Positions 10,493 through 19,934 are shown, counted from the stretch's first letter. The stretch is 64,000 nt of DNA from Eubacterium callanderi (GCF_900142645.1 NZ_FRBP01000007.1:251971-315970), one strand, 5' to 3'. Notes: generated by a model from the sequence alone, not told the origin. Numbers and translations: made by a program.

Positions 10493-10770
10493 TATGCGGT
10501 TTTCATGTGTTTTTCCTGCGTCTTGGACATACGGGAGCAGCCCTCTTTTTTCGGTAAACTGGTTCTTGTCAGGAGACATAGAACCTTGAAAAATGAATGA
10601 CCGACTGCAAGGGGGACGACCTCCGGGGAAGTGACGCCACGATAAGAGCGCACCAAAGAGGACAATACGCTGGGAGAGAATCCGGGCAGGAATATTTTGC
10701 AGACAGACCGGCAGACAGAAAAATAAACGATGCGGAACATACCGCATCAAATGAATGGAGGTAGATCATT
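10493..10770 (+). other. Conserved non-coding leader of IME1
   Basis: 278 bases without a convincing gene between the operator and the first rightward gene. It shares blocks with the same place in IME2: GGACATACGG (10525-10534) lies at the same distance from the operator, and a GAGC-N2-ACCAAAG ... ATACGC block (near 10648) has a counterpart near 27222. A GATGCGG/CCGCATC hairpin lies at 10730-10748 just before the ribosome site. It may be a regulatory leader RNA. Confidence 0.45.
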
Positions 10771-11064
10771 ATGAAACTGAATATGAAGGAAAAGAAAATT
10801 CTTTACGCTTACGCCTGCCCCAGCCATCACAACACAGTGACAAGGCTGAAATGGCTGACAGCATTGACTGTTGACCCGGAGGCGAAAAGCCAGATGCTTC
10901 ATCTTGCTCGTAAAATTGAGACAGAGACAGAGGAAAGGTGGTACGAAGCCTTTTACCATCATCTGCGTATGGAGATGGACGAATACCGCCGGATTAGACG
11001 CAGTCTGCGTGCGCTGAAAGCAAACACCGATTATGAGGAGGAACTGTATGAGGAAGCTGTCTAA
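10771..11064 (+). CDS. Small conserved hypothetical protein of IME1
   Basis: A 97-residue, charged, mostly helical protein with no membrane segment (TRLKWLTALTVDPEAKSQMLHLARKIE, then acidic EEELYEEAV). I do not recognise a family. ATG 10771 follows AATGGAGG. It overlaps the next gene by 17 bases, so the two are translated together and precede the relaxase gene. Confidence 0.7.
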   Translation: MKLNMKEKKILYAYACPSHHNTVTRLKWLTALTVDPEAKSQMLHLARKIETETEERWYEAFYHHLRMEMDEYRRIRRSLRALKANTDYEEELYEEAV

Positions 11065-11353
11065 ATATGAAAAAGAAACCATCATCAACTGGAATGAGGG
11101 CGAGACGATTGCCAGTATCTACACCTTCAATGCCAGCTTGAAACGCAGACTGGAGGATTTCAGCCGGAAGTACCCTCTGCTGTGCCGCTTGGAACGCAGT
11201 ACGCCGGAAGGTAGCGTGACCTATGTGATGGACAAGTCACGACTTTCGATCCGGCTGGTGCCGCCGTACAGCGAAGAACGGCTGGCAGCTGCAAGGGAGT
11301 GCGCAAAAGAGCATGGCTTTCAGGTCATACAGACAGAAGAAAAAATCGCTTAA
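11048..11353 (+). CDS. Small conserved hypothetical protein of IME1
   Basis: A 101-residue protein starting MRKLSKYEKETIINWNEGETIASIYTFN. Similar short proteins are common in Firmicutes mobile elements, but I know no established function. ATG 11048 lies after GAGGAGG inside the end of the previous gene; an upstream in-frame ATG (11033) is less well placed. The predicted fold is mixed alpha/beta with no transmembrane segment. Confidence 0.7.
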   Translation: MRKLSKYEKETIINWNEGETIASIYTFNASLKRRLEDFSRKYPLLCRLERSTPEGSVTYVMDKSRLSIRLVPPYSEERLAAARECAKEHGFQVIQTEEKIA

Positions 11354-11778
11354 AATGAGGGCGATTTACGAAAAAATATCGGGTCTGCACCCGCTGTTTT
11401 GATCGGCAATTTCCGCAGGCGTATTCTGTATCCACTTCTCGCCTATGGGCGTAAATGTACGGATACGGAGCCGGTGAAACTGGCAAAAACCGCTTCTGCG
11501 GTGAAGGCCAGCTTCGCCGGTGCGGGAGTACAGAGGGCAGCCAGCCCTTTGTGCCGGGGTGCAGGGGCGGCAGCGCACTGCTGGGGTCAAGGGGCAATGC
11601 CCATTGGCGGGTTGAGGGCAGCCAGCCTCATCGGGTCAAGGGTGAAACGCCTTGCCCAGGGAAAGTTGATGCCTGCGTCAACTTGTACTGGGTATTACCT
11701 GACGCAAAACTTCGCAGGTCTGGCGGCTTTGCCGCCCTCCCCAGCCCAGAACATCTTTGCAGGAAGGAGGAAAAATAT
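11354..11778 (+). other. Non-coding region upstream of the IME1 relaxase, candidate oriT
   Basis: 425 bases with open frames but no start with a ribosome site until TTG 11779. It holds several stem-loops: GTTGA/TCAAC at about 11667-11684 and GGCGGC-TTT-GCCGCC at 11722-11736. In Tn4451-type elements the transfer origin lies just upstream of the relaxase gene, so oriT is expected here. The nick site cannot be placed by eye. Confidence 0.4.
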
Positions 11779-13023
11779 TTGAAATTAACAAGACACAATG
11801 GACGATCTGGGAAGCATGGCACTTACAATCCCCGGCACAATGACCGTCGGTTCGATGTAGAAAATAGCGAACACATTGACGCTGAGCGTGCCAGACAAAA
11901 TGTGTACTGGGACTGTTACCGGGGCTTTACCACCCACGACTTTCGGGAAAACTCAGAGCAGCCGGATTTCAGCTTTGAGGAAATTGAACGGATGTATTAC
12001 TACGAGCATTATGCCGACCATGTCAATGCTCAGAACGCCCGGAACGAGAAAACCCGGCACATTGAGCGCAATCGCACTGTGGATGATCTTTTGAAAAATA
12101 ACAAGACCTGTCCAGAAGAAAGCATCTACCAGATCGGCACTATGGAAGAATCCGTTCCGCCAGAGACTTTAGCGCTCATTGTCAGTGAATTTTATGAGGA
12201 ATTTGAAAACCGTTTCGGTTCTCATATCCACATTTTAGACTGGGCGCTCCATCTGGATGAAGGAACTCCGCACATCCATGAGCGCCATGTATTTGACTGT
12301 GAAAATCGGTATGGAGAGCTGTGCCCCCAGCAGGAAAAGGCGTTGGAGGAACTGGGTATCCCTCTCCCTAAACCGGAACAGCCAAAAGGAAAGCACAATA
12401 ACCGGAAACAGACTTTTGATGCAGTCTGTCGGATAATCTTATTTGACGTTGCCAAACGGCATGGGCTGCATCTGGAACAGGAGCCGTCTTATGGTGGGCG
12501 TGACTATTTGGAAAAGCAGGATTATATCCTGATGAAGCAGAAGGAGCAGCTGGCGACACAGGAGCAAAAGCTGGAGGAACTGACGCTAAAAATTGAGGAT
12601 GTAGAAACCTTGCTGGAAGATGTTTCCGGTGCAGCCTATGACAAGGCGGTGGAGGTTGTGACCGACAAGGTTCGGGAACAAACCCAGCTTGAAGATATGG
12701 AAGTAATTGAGAAATATCGAAAGAGCGTGGTATCGCCCAATGCCAAAAATTCGCCAGAAGTTGTGAAGATAGCGAACACTCTGCTGAGTAGGGTGCGAGA
12801 AAAATTACAGCAGTCTGCTGAAAAAGTTCTCAAAAAGGTACAGGCGGTGCTGTTAAAACCGGAGGTCAAACAGGCTGGCAAAGAGCAGATCAAAAATAAA
12901 GCCAGAAAATCCATTAAGGAGAAGCTGGCACAAGGCAAACTGGACGCTGATCGGGAGAACCGGGTGCGCTGGGAGCGTGAAGGACGGATTGCTCCAACAA
13001 GAAAACAGGATATGGAATTGTGA
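11779..13023 (+). CDS. Mob/Pre-type relaxase (IME1)
   Basis: A 414-residue protein starting at TTG 11779 (AAGGAGG at 11764-11770). The N-terminal half holds the metal-binding motif ALHLDEGTPHIHERHVF (about residues 154-170), the H-x-D-E-x-x-P-H-x-H pattern of MobV/Pre relaxases that nick oriT. The C-terminal half is a long coiled coil (from about 245) rich in K and E, ending QDMEL. It should mobilize IME1 through another element's channel, here the surrounding ICE. Databases often misname this family as a serine/arginine repetitive protein. Confidence 0.82.
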   Translation: MKLTRHNGRSGKHGTYNPRHNDRRFDVENSEHIDAERARQNVYWDCYRGFTTHDFRENSEQPDFSFEEIERMYYYEHYADHVNAQNARNEKTRHIERNRTVDDLLKNNKTCPEESIYQIGTMEESVPPETLALIVSEFYEEFENRFGSHIHILDWALHLDEGTPHIHERHVFDCENRYGELCPQQEKALEELGIPLPKPEQPKGKHNNRKQTFDAVCRIILFDVAKRHGLHLEQEPSYGGRDYLEKQDYILMKQKEQLATQEQKLEELTLKIEDVETLLEDVSGAAYDKAVEVVTDKVREQTQLEDMEVIEKYRKSVVSPNAKNSPEVVKIANTLLSRVREKLQQSAEKVLKKVQAVLLKPEVKQAGKEQIKNKARKSIKEKLAQGKLDADRENRVRWEREGRIAPTRKQDMEL

Positions 13024-13038
13024 GGCATCTGATTTTCT

Positions 13039-13725
13039 ATGGAAACCGGATGCCTTTTGCATTGTTTGGAGGTGGAAGAAACGAATGTATTTGAAGCAGT
13101 AAAACAGTCTGTTACCACAAGGCAGGCTGCTTTGGTTTATGGAATTTCAGTAGGACGCAACGGGATGGCTTGTTGCCCGTTTCACGATGACAGGCATCCC
13201 AGCATGAAGGTGGACAGACGGTTCCATTGTTTTGCCTGTCAGGCAGATGGAGATGTGATTGATTTCACTTCCCGTCTTTTTGGACTAAGCAGTAAAGAAG
13301 CTGCCTTAAAGCTGGCAGAGGACTTCTCAATCAGCTTTGACCGCAAAGGCCACGATCCGCCACAAAAGAGAGTAATCAAAAGAAAAATCAGCGTGGAAAT
13401 GCGATACCGGCAGGCAGAGCAGAAATGCTTTCGGGTGCTGTGCGACTACCTGCGTTTGCTGGAACGATGGAAAGAAGAATATGCGCCCAAACAACCGGAG
13501 GATGACTGGAATCCTTTGTTTGTGGAGGCTCTGCACAGGCAGCCATATATCGAATATCTGTTGGATCTTCTTCTGTCTGACAGCATAGAAGAACGAGCTT
13601 TTGTAGTTGCTGAGTATGGAAAAGAGGTGAGGAAAATTGAACAGCGAATATCAGAGTTTATCGCCAGCCACCCAGCAGGCTGTGATGAGCGCAGCCGAAG
13701 CCATAGCGACGGAACAGAGCGTTGA
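13039..13725 (+). CDS. CHC2 zinc-finger DNA primase-like protein (IME1)
   Basis: A 228-residue protein. A CHC2-type zinc finger (CCPFHDD, then FHCFACQADGDVIDF) follows the conserved start region NVFEAVKQSVTTRQAA. It probably primes element replication with the VapE-like protein encoded by the overlapping next gene. The IME2 copy begins at the TTG before NVFEAV; here that codon is ACG (13081), so the start must be ATG 13039 or an in-frame TTG/GTG at 13057-13072. The C-terminal part is helical. Confidence 0.78.
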   Translation: METGCLLHCLEVEETNVFEAVKQSVTTRQAALVYGISVGRNGMACCPFHDDRHPSMKVDRRFHCFACQADGDVIDFTSRLFGLSSKEAALKLAEDFSISFDRKGHDPPQKRVIKRKISVEMRYRQAEQKCFRVLCDYLRLLERWKEEYAPKQPEDDWNPLFVEALHRQPYIEYLLDLLLSDSIEERAFVVAEYGKEVRKIEQRISEFIASHPAGCDERSRSHSDGTER

Positions 13726-15043
13726 TGAGGTGCGGCAGAGCCTTTCTGTTACCGACAAGGGAAAAACAGCCAACACCATCGACAACTGCCGGATTGTGTT
13801 CTGCTGCGATCCACTCCTGCGGGATGCCATCCGGCTTAATCTCCTGACAGACCGGGTAGACATTGTACAGGACTTGGGCTGGCGCAGGAATACCAGCGCT
13901 CTGACGGATACGGATGTGAAATATCTTCTCCTCTATTTTGAGAGAAACTATGAGCTGACCAGTGAGAAAAAGATCACGGCTGCCCTTTCTATCGTAGCAA
14001 ACGAAAATTGTTACCATCCAATTCAGGATGTGCTGAACAGCCTTGTCTGGGACGGTACACCACGCATCCGATCCTGTCTGCACCATTTTCTTGGTGCTGA
14101 TGAAAGTGACTATGTGGAAGAAATGCTGAAACATTTCCTGCTGGGTGCTATACGCCGGGTATTCCGTCCCGGTTCCAAATATGAGGAAATGCTTTGTTTG
14201 GTGGGCGGTCAGGGTGCCGGGAAGTCCACCTTCTTCCGACTGCTGGCGATCCGGGACGAATGGTTCTCTGATGACCTGAAGAAGTTGGATGACGACCGGG
14301 TATTCCAAAAGCTACAAGGTCACTGGATCATTGAGATGTCAGAGATGCTTGCCACCAGCAGCGCAAAGAGCATTGAAGAAATCCGTTCCTTTATTAGCCG
14401 ACAGAAGGAAACCTACCGGACACCTTATGAATCTCAGCCTAAAGACCGGCTTCGGCAGTGTGTGTTCGGTGGTTCCTCGAATACGCTGGACTTTCTGCCG
14501 CTGGATCGAGCCGGGAACCGGCGCTTTCTCCCAATCATGATTTACCCGGAGAATGCAGAGGTTCACATTTTGGAGGACGAGGACGCTTCCAGAGCGTATC
14601 TGTTGCAGGTATGGGCAGAAGCTATGAGCATTTACCACAGCGGCAAATATTCCATGAAATTCAGCAAGTCCATCCAGCGTCAACTGGTGGAGGTGCAGAA
14701 AGACTTCATGCCGGAGGACACCGAAGCCGGACAGATACAGGGATTTCTGGAACACTACACCGGAAACATGGTCTGCTCAAAACAGCTGTTCAAGGAGGCG
14801 CTGGGACATACCTTTGATGAGCCGAAGCGGTGGCAGCTCCACAATATCAATGAGATCATGAATACGGTCGTGACCGGTTGGAAGCCTTTTTCCAATCCCC
14901 GGATGTTTGCCGGATATGGCAGACAAAAGGGCTGGGAACGGGACACTTCCGGCAACGAACTACCCAGCAACGAAGGTGGATTTGTAGAACTGAGTGAAGA
15001 AGAATGTCGTCAGCTGGAACTTCCGCAGGAGTGGATCGCCTGA
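13637..15043 (+). CDS. VapE-like superfamily 3-type ATPase (IME1)
   Basis: A 468-residue virulence-associated E family protein. Walker A is VGGQGAGKST (about residues 188-197), followed by WIIEMSEM (Walker B-like) and the FGGSSNTLDFLPLDRAGNRRF block. VapE-type proteins act as replicative helicase or primase partners in phage satellites and mobile elements. TTG 13637 follows GAGGTGAGG and overlaps the primase by 89 bases. It is closely similar along its whole length to the IME2 copy. Confidence 0.85.
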   Translation: MNSEYQSLSPATQQAVMSAAEAIATEQSVDEVRQSLSVTDKGKTANTIDNCRIVFCCDPLLRDAIRLNLLTDRVDIVQDLGWRRNTSALTDTDVKYLLLYFERNYELTSEKKITAALSIVANENCYHPIQDVLNSLVWDGTPRIRSCLHHFLGADESDYVEEMLKHFLLGAIRRVFRPGSKYEEMLCLVGGQGAGKSTFFRLLAIRDEWFSDDLKKLDDDRVFQKLQGHWIIEMSEMLATSSAKSIEEIRSFISRQKETYRTPYESQPKDRLRQCVFGGSSNTLDFLPLDRAGNRRFLPIMIYPENAEVHILEDEDASRAYLLQVWAEAMSIYHSGKYSMKFSKSIQRQLVEVQKDFMPEDTEAGQIQGFLEHYTGNMVCSKQLFKEALGHTFDEPKRWQLHNINEIMNTVVTGWKPFSNPRMFAGYGRQKGWERDTSGNELPSNEGGFVELSEEECRQLELPQEWIA

Positions 15044-15055
15044 CAAGGACGGTCT

Positions 15056-15272
15056 GTTGCCGGGATGGCTGCCGGTTGGTTGCCGGGTTCGTTGCTGATA
15101 AATTTATGGGTTTGATATAGAAAAAGCCCGCAAGTAAAGGCTTTTTATGATCTATCTATGTTTTCGGCAACGAAAGCAACGAGATTTTATAAGAAAATTT
15201 GAAAAGTTAAGAAATCAGGGTCAGACGATAGTTTACAGGTTTTTTGATGTCCGTTGCCGGACTTCGTTGCCG
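15056..15272. repeat. GTTGCCG repeat cluster (iteron-like) in IME1
   Basis: GTTGCCG or a one-base variant occurs at 15056, 15079, 15091, 15253 and 15266 on the plus strand, with an inverted copy at 15165-15171. A 22-base stretch (15251-15272) with two copies is identical to 33075-33096 in IME2. The cluster follows the primase/VapE pair in both elements, as expected for a replication origin. Confidence 0.6.
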
Positions 15273-15311
15273 CAACCACCGTCTAATCCCCCTATTCTAT
15301 GGAGGTAGCCT

Positions 15312-15479
15312 ATGGAGAAAAACAAGAAGCAGAATAAAAAAGTCCAGTTTGTAGTGGTTCGTGAGTTTTCTGGGGACAAAACCATGCGAGAAGCCTTTGA
15401 GCAGCTGATCGAGCGTCAGACCTGCGAACACTTTGAGGAATGGCTGGAGCATCGGGAAATGGCACAGAAAGCGGCGTAA
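15312..15479 (+). CDS. Small TnpW-like transposon protein (IME1)
   Basis: A 55-residue charged protein (VQFVVVREFSGDKTMREAFEQLIE ...) starting at ATG 15312 after TGGAGG. Size and position just upstream of the large serine recombinase match the small TnpW-like proteins of Tn4451-type elements. Function unknown. Confidence 0.65.
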   Translation: MEKNKKQNKKVQFVVVREFSGDKTMREAFEQLIERQTCEHFEEWLEHREMAQKAA

Positions 15480-15484
15480 AGCAG

Positions 15485-15534
15485 TTGAATCATGGACAGG
15501 GACATGGTATTATAATGATATCGTGTCCCTGTTC
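15485..15534 (+). promoter_or_regulatory. Recombinase promoter with overlapping dyad operator
   Basis: TATAAT at 15511-15516 is flanked by a perfect 9-bp inverted repeat ACAGGGACA (15496-15504)/TGTCCCTGT (15524-15532). The 15 bases at 15520-15534 recur inverted at 9095-9109 beside the left end of IME1. TTGAAT (15485-15490) is a -35 candidate at a long 20-base spacing. The arrangement suggests repression by a dimer that also binds the element end. Confidence 0.6.
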
Positions 15535-15550
15535 ATAGAAGGAGAACACT

Positions 15551-17203
15551 ATGAGCAGGAAAAAACAAGTTAATCAGAAAATCACAGCCCTTTATTGCCG
15601 TATCTCTCTGGAGGATGGCGGCGATAATGAAAGCATGAGCATCAGCAACCAGAAACTTATGCTCCGGGACTTTGCCGAAAAAAATGGGATGTTCCAGTAT
15701 GAGTATTATGTAGATGACGGTTATACAGGCCGCAACTTCAACCGCCCCTCTTTCCAGCGCATGATTGCCGATATTCAGGCGGGAAAGATAGGCTGCGTTA
15801 TCACCAAAGACCTGTCCAGGCTGGGCAGGAATTATATCGAAGCTGGCAGCTATATCGAAATCTTTTTCCCAAAACACAATGTACGCTATATTGCCATTAC
15901 AGACGGAGTGGACAGCCTGACCCGTCAGGAAATGGACATTACGCCGTTTAAGAATATCCTGAACGATATGTACAGCCGGGATATTTCCAAAAAGGTGCTG
16001 GCAGGGCGTATGACCCGTTCCCGGCAGGGGAAGTTTTGTGGTGGGCAGCCGCCCCTCGGTTTGATGCGTGACCCGGAGGATAAGGGACATTTGATCCGTG
16101 ACCCTGAGACAGCACCGGTAATCCGAAAAATCTATGATATGGCGCTGGATGGCTGGGGATGCATGCGGATTGCAAAGCAGCTCATGGATGATAAAGTCCC
16201 GATCACCAGAGTAAAAAGCAACACAGAATGTGATGTAAATTACTATTCATGGGGAAGTGCAAGAATCAGCCATATTCTGCGGAATCCCTTTTATAAGGGC
16301 GCACATCTGGTCTGCCGGACACATCAGAAAGGGATTCGCTCCAACACCTATGACATTATCCCTCGTGAGGACTGGGAAATTATCGAGGATTGCCATGAAG
16401 CAATCATCTCCCCGGAAGAATGGGAGCAGGTACAGGAAATCATTGACCGCAGACCAACCATTATGAAGGGCAACTCCTGCCCCTTTTATAACCTGTTCCA
16501 CGGTATCATTTATTGTGCGACTTGCGGAAAGTCCATGCAGGTGCGGTATGAAAAGGTTGGCAGAACCGGAAAGAATCGTTTTACCGGCGAACAGCGAGAA
16601 CCGATTGATAAGGCGTATTATATCTGCCAGACCTACAACAGGCTGGGCAAGAACGCCTGTACCAGCCACAAGATCGAAGCCAGAGATTTGTACAACCTTG
16701 TGCTGAAAGATATTCAGGAACTGGCAAAGACTGCGCTCAAAGATGCCGATGCTTTTTATCAGCGGCTGAGCAGCCGGATGGAGCGCCGGTATCTTCTGGA
16801 TGTCTCCCAGACACAGAAGGAATGTCAACGACTGGAAAGCAGGAATCGTGAAATTGATGAGATGTTCCTGAGCCTATATACCGATAAGGCAAAAGGAATC
16901 CTGACTGAGCAGCGTTTTATGAAGCTGACAGCAACACTGGAACAAGAGCAGGAAGCCAACCAGAAGCGCCTGCAAGACCTACTGTTGATGATGCGCCACT
17001 CTGACGAACAGGAAAATGAAGTCCGCACCTTCATCAAAGAAATCCGGCGCTATGCAGCCATTGAAGAACTGGATGAAGCGGTGCTGAACCGGCTCATCAG
17101 CAAAATTTTGGTGGGCGAAGTCAAGAAGATTGACGGACAGAAGGTGCAGGAAGTCAGAATCGTTTATAACTTTGTCGGAGAAATCCCGGAGATTACAGCA
17201 TAA
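15551..17203 (+). CDS. tnpX: Large serine recombinase, TnpX-like (IME1)
   Basis: A 550-residue site-specific recombinase that excises and inserts the element. The resolvase domain has catalytic Ser19 in LYCRIS and the Arg region ITKDLSRLGRNYIEAG. A Recombinase domain follows, then a zinc ribbon (YCATCGKS ... CQTYN ... ACTSH) and a coiled coil. GA at both element ends fits TnpX-type exchange at a GA dinucleotide. Ribosome site AAGGAG; own promoter upstream and terminator downstream, so it is a separate unit. Confidence 0.9.
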   Translation: MSRKKQVNQKITALYCRISLEDGGDNESMSISNQKLMLRDFAEKNGMFQYEYYVDDGYTGRNFNRPSFQRMIADIQAGKIGCVITKDLSRLGRNYIEAGSYIEIFFPKHNVRYIAITDGVDSLTRQEMDITPFKNILNDMYSRDISKKVLAGRMTRSRQGKFCGGQPPLGLMRDPEDKGHLIRDPETAPVIRKIYDMALDGWGCMRIAKQLMDDKVPITRVKSNTECDVNYYSWGSARISHILRNPFYKGAHLVCRTHQKGIRSNTYDIIPREDWEIIEDCHEAIISPEEWEQVQEIIDRRPTIMKGNSCPFYNLFHGIIYCATCGKSMQVRYEKVGRTGKNRFTGEQREPIDKAYYICQTYNRLGKNACTSHKIEARDLYNLVLKDIQELAKTALKDADAFYQRLSSRMERRYLLDVSQTQKECQRLESRNREIDEMFLSLYTDKAKGILTEQRFMKLTATLEQEQEANQKRLQDLLLMMRHSDEQENEVRTFIKEIRRYAAIEELDEAVLNRLISKILVGEVKKIDGQKVQEVRIVYNFVGEIPEITA

Positions 17204-17210
17204 TCATTTC

Positions 17211-17251
17211 GCCTCATCTCTCAATCAGCGAGGGATGAGGCTTTTCTTTTT
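17211..17251 (+). terminator. Terminator of the IME1 recombinase gene
   Basis: GCCTCATC/GATGAGGC 8-bp stem with a longer loop, followed by TTTTCTTTTT. Confidence 0.8.
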
Positions 17252-17316
17252 GTAAAATTGCAATAGATATATTCATAATTTATTTACAATTAAATTCCTA
17301 GCCGTACAGCAGAAAA

Positions 17317-18156
17317 ATGATGACGAAAGATGATGCAAATGCTATAATGTTTGCATATAGATATGACAATTTGACCATATCGGAATCTTTATTCAAACAG
17401 ATGATTGGAGATATTGCTATTATGAGAAATCCATGGCCAATTTTCAGCATTGCGGCTCTCTCCGGAGCTGCGTGCCTGATATATGATCACTTTTTTTCTT
17501 ACGAGACTATGTGGATTGCTGTTGTAGTGTTTCTTGCGCTGCTTGCTCTATGCTTTTTCGCATATTGCAAATATGAACACTGGCTGGCAAAGAAACTTAA
17601 CCCCTATGTGGTGGCGTATCAAAGCGACCATAATCTTGAGAATTTGAAACAGGGATTGGATCGCTGGCGTCCTTGGGCACTCAGCAAGCATTCCAAAAAC
17701 ATCATTACAGCGAACTGGTTCTCCGCTCTGCTGGAACAACAGCGCTGGACAGAAGCGGAAGAAACTTTGGAGCAGTTTTTGCATCGAGCAAAAAATACGC
17801 AGGATAAACTGGGGTATCACCTACTTCGTGAAGATTACGCAAGGGCGATCGGAGACACTGAATTAGAGAAGCAGGAACGACTTCTAAGCGAACAGCTAAA
17901 AACCCAGCTTGGAAATAAAAAGGGAGAATCAAGAATACCCGCAAGCGCCAAAGAGAGTAAATATGCTTTCTTTTGCTGGCTCTCTTTCAGCGTTGGTCTG
18001 GCACTGTTCGGAATCATCAGCAATATCGCCACCGGGGACTCAATCCTTGGATCGTTTGGAGCCGGAGTTTTTATTTTGGGCTTGTTCTCGTTCCCAGTCT
18101 GCTTGATCTGGCTGATTCTCTGGTTGATCCGGCGCAGAAAGGAGGCTGCTAAATGA
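17317..18156 (+). CDS. Membrane protein with central soluble helical domain (IME1 cargo)
   Basis: A 279-residue protein with two membrane segments near residues 38-85, a soluble helical middle (about 100-200, with TPR-like repeats of charged helices such as WFSALLEQQRWTEAEETLEQFLHRA), and two more segments near 215-268. The end is RRRKEAAK. No family recognised. ATG 17317 or 17320 may start it, with only a weak ribosome site. It overlaps the next membrane protein gene by four bases, so the two probably work together. Confidence 0.7.
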   Translation: MMTKDDANAIMFAYRYDNLTISESLFKQMIGDIAIMRNPWPIFSIAALSGAACLIYDHFFSYETMWIAVVVFLALLALCFFAYCKYEHWLAKKLNPYVVAYQSDHNLENLKQGLDRWRPWALSKHSKNIITANWFSALLEQQRWTEAEETLEQFLHRAKNTQDKLGYHLLREDYARAIGDTELEKQERLLSEQLKTQLGNKKGESRIPASAKESKYAFFCWLSFSVGLALFGIISNIATGDSILGSFGAGVFILGLFSFPVCLIWLILWLIRRRKEAAK

Positions 18157-18740
18157 CTTATATCCTCCCGGTACTCTATGTAATTGTGTCTTATACATTC
18201 TTTCTTTTGGCAGTTCATTTTGGCAATGCAATCACATTGCAGATAGTATCGATCCTTCTGCCCTTTATTATGGGGATCGTCAATTTGATTGTTGTGCTGA
18301 CCGTAGGAAGAAAGTGGTCGAGAAAAACATTGCTGAACTGCACTTTGATTATCAAGTATGGACTAATCCCGTTCTACCTGATCGGAGGGAGCATCACTGT
18401 ATATGTAACGCTGATGGCATTCTTCCCATTGCCGCTGATGGCGTTGTTCGGACTGGTAACCATTGTTTTTTTGATTTTGGGATACGGGATTCTATTAGGG
18501 GCAGCTCCCTATGCTATCGCTTATCTGATAAAGTCATGCAAAGACGGCATACATCCGAAATGGTTGGCGGTTTTAGCTGGAATCTGCCAGTTCTTCTTTT
18601 CCTTTGATGTACTTGCAATGATGGTTCTGACATTAAAGGAGCGGCACAGGGTCAAAACGACGATTGCCGTTTTCTGTGCAATGTGTCTTGCGCTCCTGCT
18701 TATCGTACTCTATGTGGTCATGACGCTGATAGGGGCATAA
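18153..18740 (+). CDS. Polytopic membrane protein (IME1 cargo)
   Basis: A 195-residue protein, almost entirely hydrophobic, with about five or six membrane segments and no recognisable motif. AGGAGG lies seven bases before ATG 18153 within the end of the previous gene. Likely co-expressed with the neighbouring membrane protein and the downstream lipoprotein; role unknown. Confidence 0.7.
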   Translation: MTYILPVLYVIVSYTFFLLAVHFGNAITLQIVSILLPFIMGIVNLIVVLTVGRKWSRKTLLNCTLIIKYGLIPFYLIGGSITVYVTLMAFFPLPLMALFGLVTIVFLILGYGILLGAAPYAIAYLIKSCKDGIHPKWLAVLAGICQFFFSFDVLAMMVLTLKERHRVKTTIAVFCAMCLALLLIVLYVVMTLIGA

Positions 18741-18814
18741 TCGACCTTTATATAGGATATGAGTTGTTCATACATAAAACAAATTTGATAGAATCGCAAA
18801 AAGGATTTACGCTT

Positions 18815-19927
18815 ATGAAAAAACAATGGATTGCTTTACTGACAGGATGTGTGCTGGTATGCAGTATGCTGGCCGGATGCGGCTCAAAACCTCAGACATC
18901 AGCTCCGGCAGCTGCGGGCAGCGATAAAGGCTGTACGGATGAGGCCATTCTGTCTCAGCTGAAAAATGACGGGACACCTGAGTTCGTACTGGATGGTACT
19001 TACTATACGCTTCCTTTGGAAACTTCCCAGCTGATACAAGCCGGATGGAGTTTGGAAACGGAAGAATATGATGCAGCAGAGGTTTCTCTGCAACCCGGCG
19101 AGCGTATTTATGGGGAACTTTCCAAAGACGATCAGGAAATAGATGTTGCAATCGTAAATGCCGGGACAGAGCCATGCAAGCCTGCTGAGGGCGGAACGGT
19201 GGTAGAACTGGAATACTCTGCCGATAAGGATCAACCAAATCCTGATTTCTTTGTAACGCTCAATGGGATCAACTGTGCGATGTCCAACGCAGCTTTACAA
19301 AAGGCGCTGGAAGGTGTAGACGGATATAAACTGAATTCCGCAGGAAATATCGACATCAATCGTACTGTTGATGATGATGAAATTGCTGTTTATAAAGTCA
19401 TTCTGGATGATGACTACACAGCAATCACGCTTGCTTCGGACAATGTTTTTGAATACAAGGATTATCAGCCGCAAGAGGTAAAAGAACAGGCATCTAATGA
19501 AAAGATTGCCGCTTACAAGGATACTACAAAAGCCGAGATGGAGCCGTATGCTCAGGATTTCAATGCGATCATCGAGGGATATGAAGAAAATATGGTCGTT
19601 GGATTTTACAGTGAAGGTACTATTTGGGGCGAAGAAGTCGGTGAATATAAATCTATTGCCGGAACGCCGCTCGCTTCGGATGTGTCTCTCTACATCGCAG
19701 AGGATACAACCGGCCAGCTCTACTGTATTGCTAACCAGATTTTGAATGAAGATGGTACTGTAAGCACTGCCATTGAGCTTGAGGAAGGCGATCAGGTCAA
19801 GGTTTGGGGTTATGCTTCACAGTATCTGGAATTGCAGGAAGGTCTGAAAATCGTCGTGGTTCAGCCTGGTATCATTGAACGCAACGGCGAACTGGTGATC
19901 CTGGACAAAAATTTGAAAGCAGACTAA
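18815..19927 (+). CDS. Lipoprotein of unknown function (IME1 cargo)
   Basis: A 370-residue secreted lipoprotein. The signal sequence ends in the lipobox LAGC (Cys near residue 22), followed by a Ser/Ala-rich linker. ATG 18815 is chosen because it begins the signal peptide (MKKQWIALL); the frame upstream is not signal-like. The mature part is acidic and probably anchored on the outer face of the membrane. The C-terminal 110 residues may form an OB-like beta domain (VGFYSEGTIWGEEVGEYKSI ... QVKVWGYASQYLE). No family recognised. Confidence 0.72.
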   Translation: MKKQWIALLTGCVLVCSMLAGCGSKPQTSAPAAAGSDKGCTDEAILSQLKNDGTPEFVLDGTYYTLPLETSQLIQAGWSLETEEYDAAEVSLQPGERIYGELSKDDQEIDVAIVNAGTEPCKPAEGGTVVELEYSADKDQPNPDFFVTLNGINCAMSNAALQKALEGVDGYKLNSAGNIDINRTVDDDEIAVYKVILDDDYTAITLASDNVFEYKDYQPQEVKEQASNEKIAAYKDTTKAEMEPYAQDFNAIIEGYEENMVVGFYSEGTIWGEEVGEYKSIAGTPLASDVSLYIAEDTTGQLYCIANQILNEDGTVSTAIELEEGDQVKVWGYASQYLELQEGLKIVVVQPGIIERNGELVILDKNLKAD

Positions 19928-19934
19928 TGCTTTT

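Noticed and set aside
10430..10750. 107-codon upstream extension of the IME1 XRE gene
   Set aside because: No ribosome site; it would cover the promoter and operator; ATG 10429 has a strong site.
11455..11778. Long N-terminal extension of the IME1 relaxase frame
   Set aside because: The conserved protein starts at TTG 11779 with a good ribosome site; upstream codons are GC-rich and repetitive, unlike a protein.
15056..15272. CRISPR-like array
   Set aside because: Repeat units are only seven bases, spacing is irregular, copies occur in both orientations and no cas genes are near.
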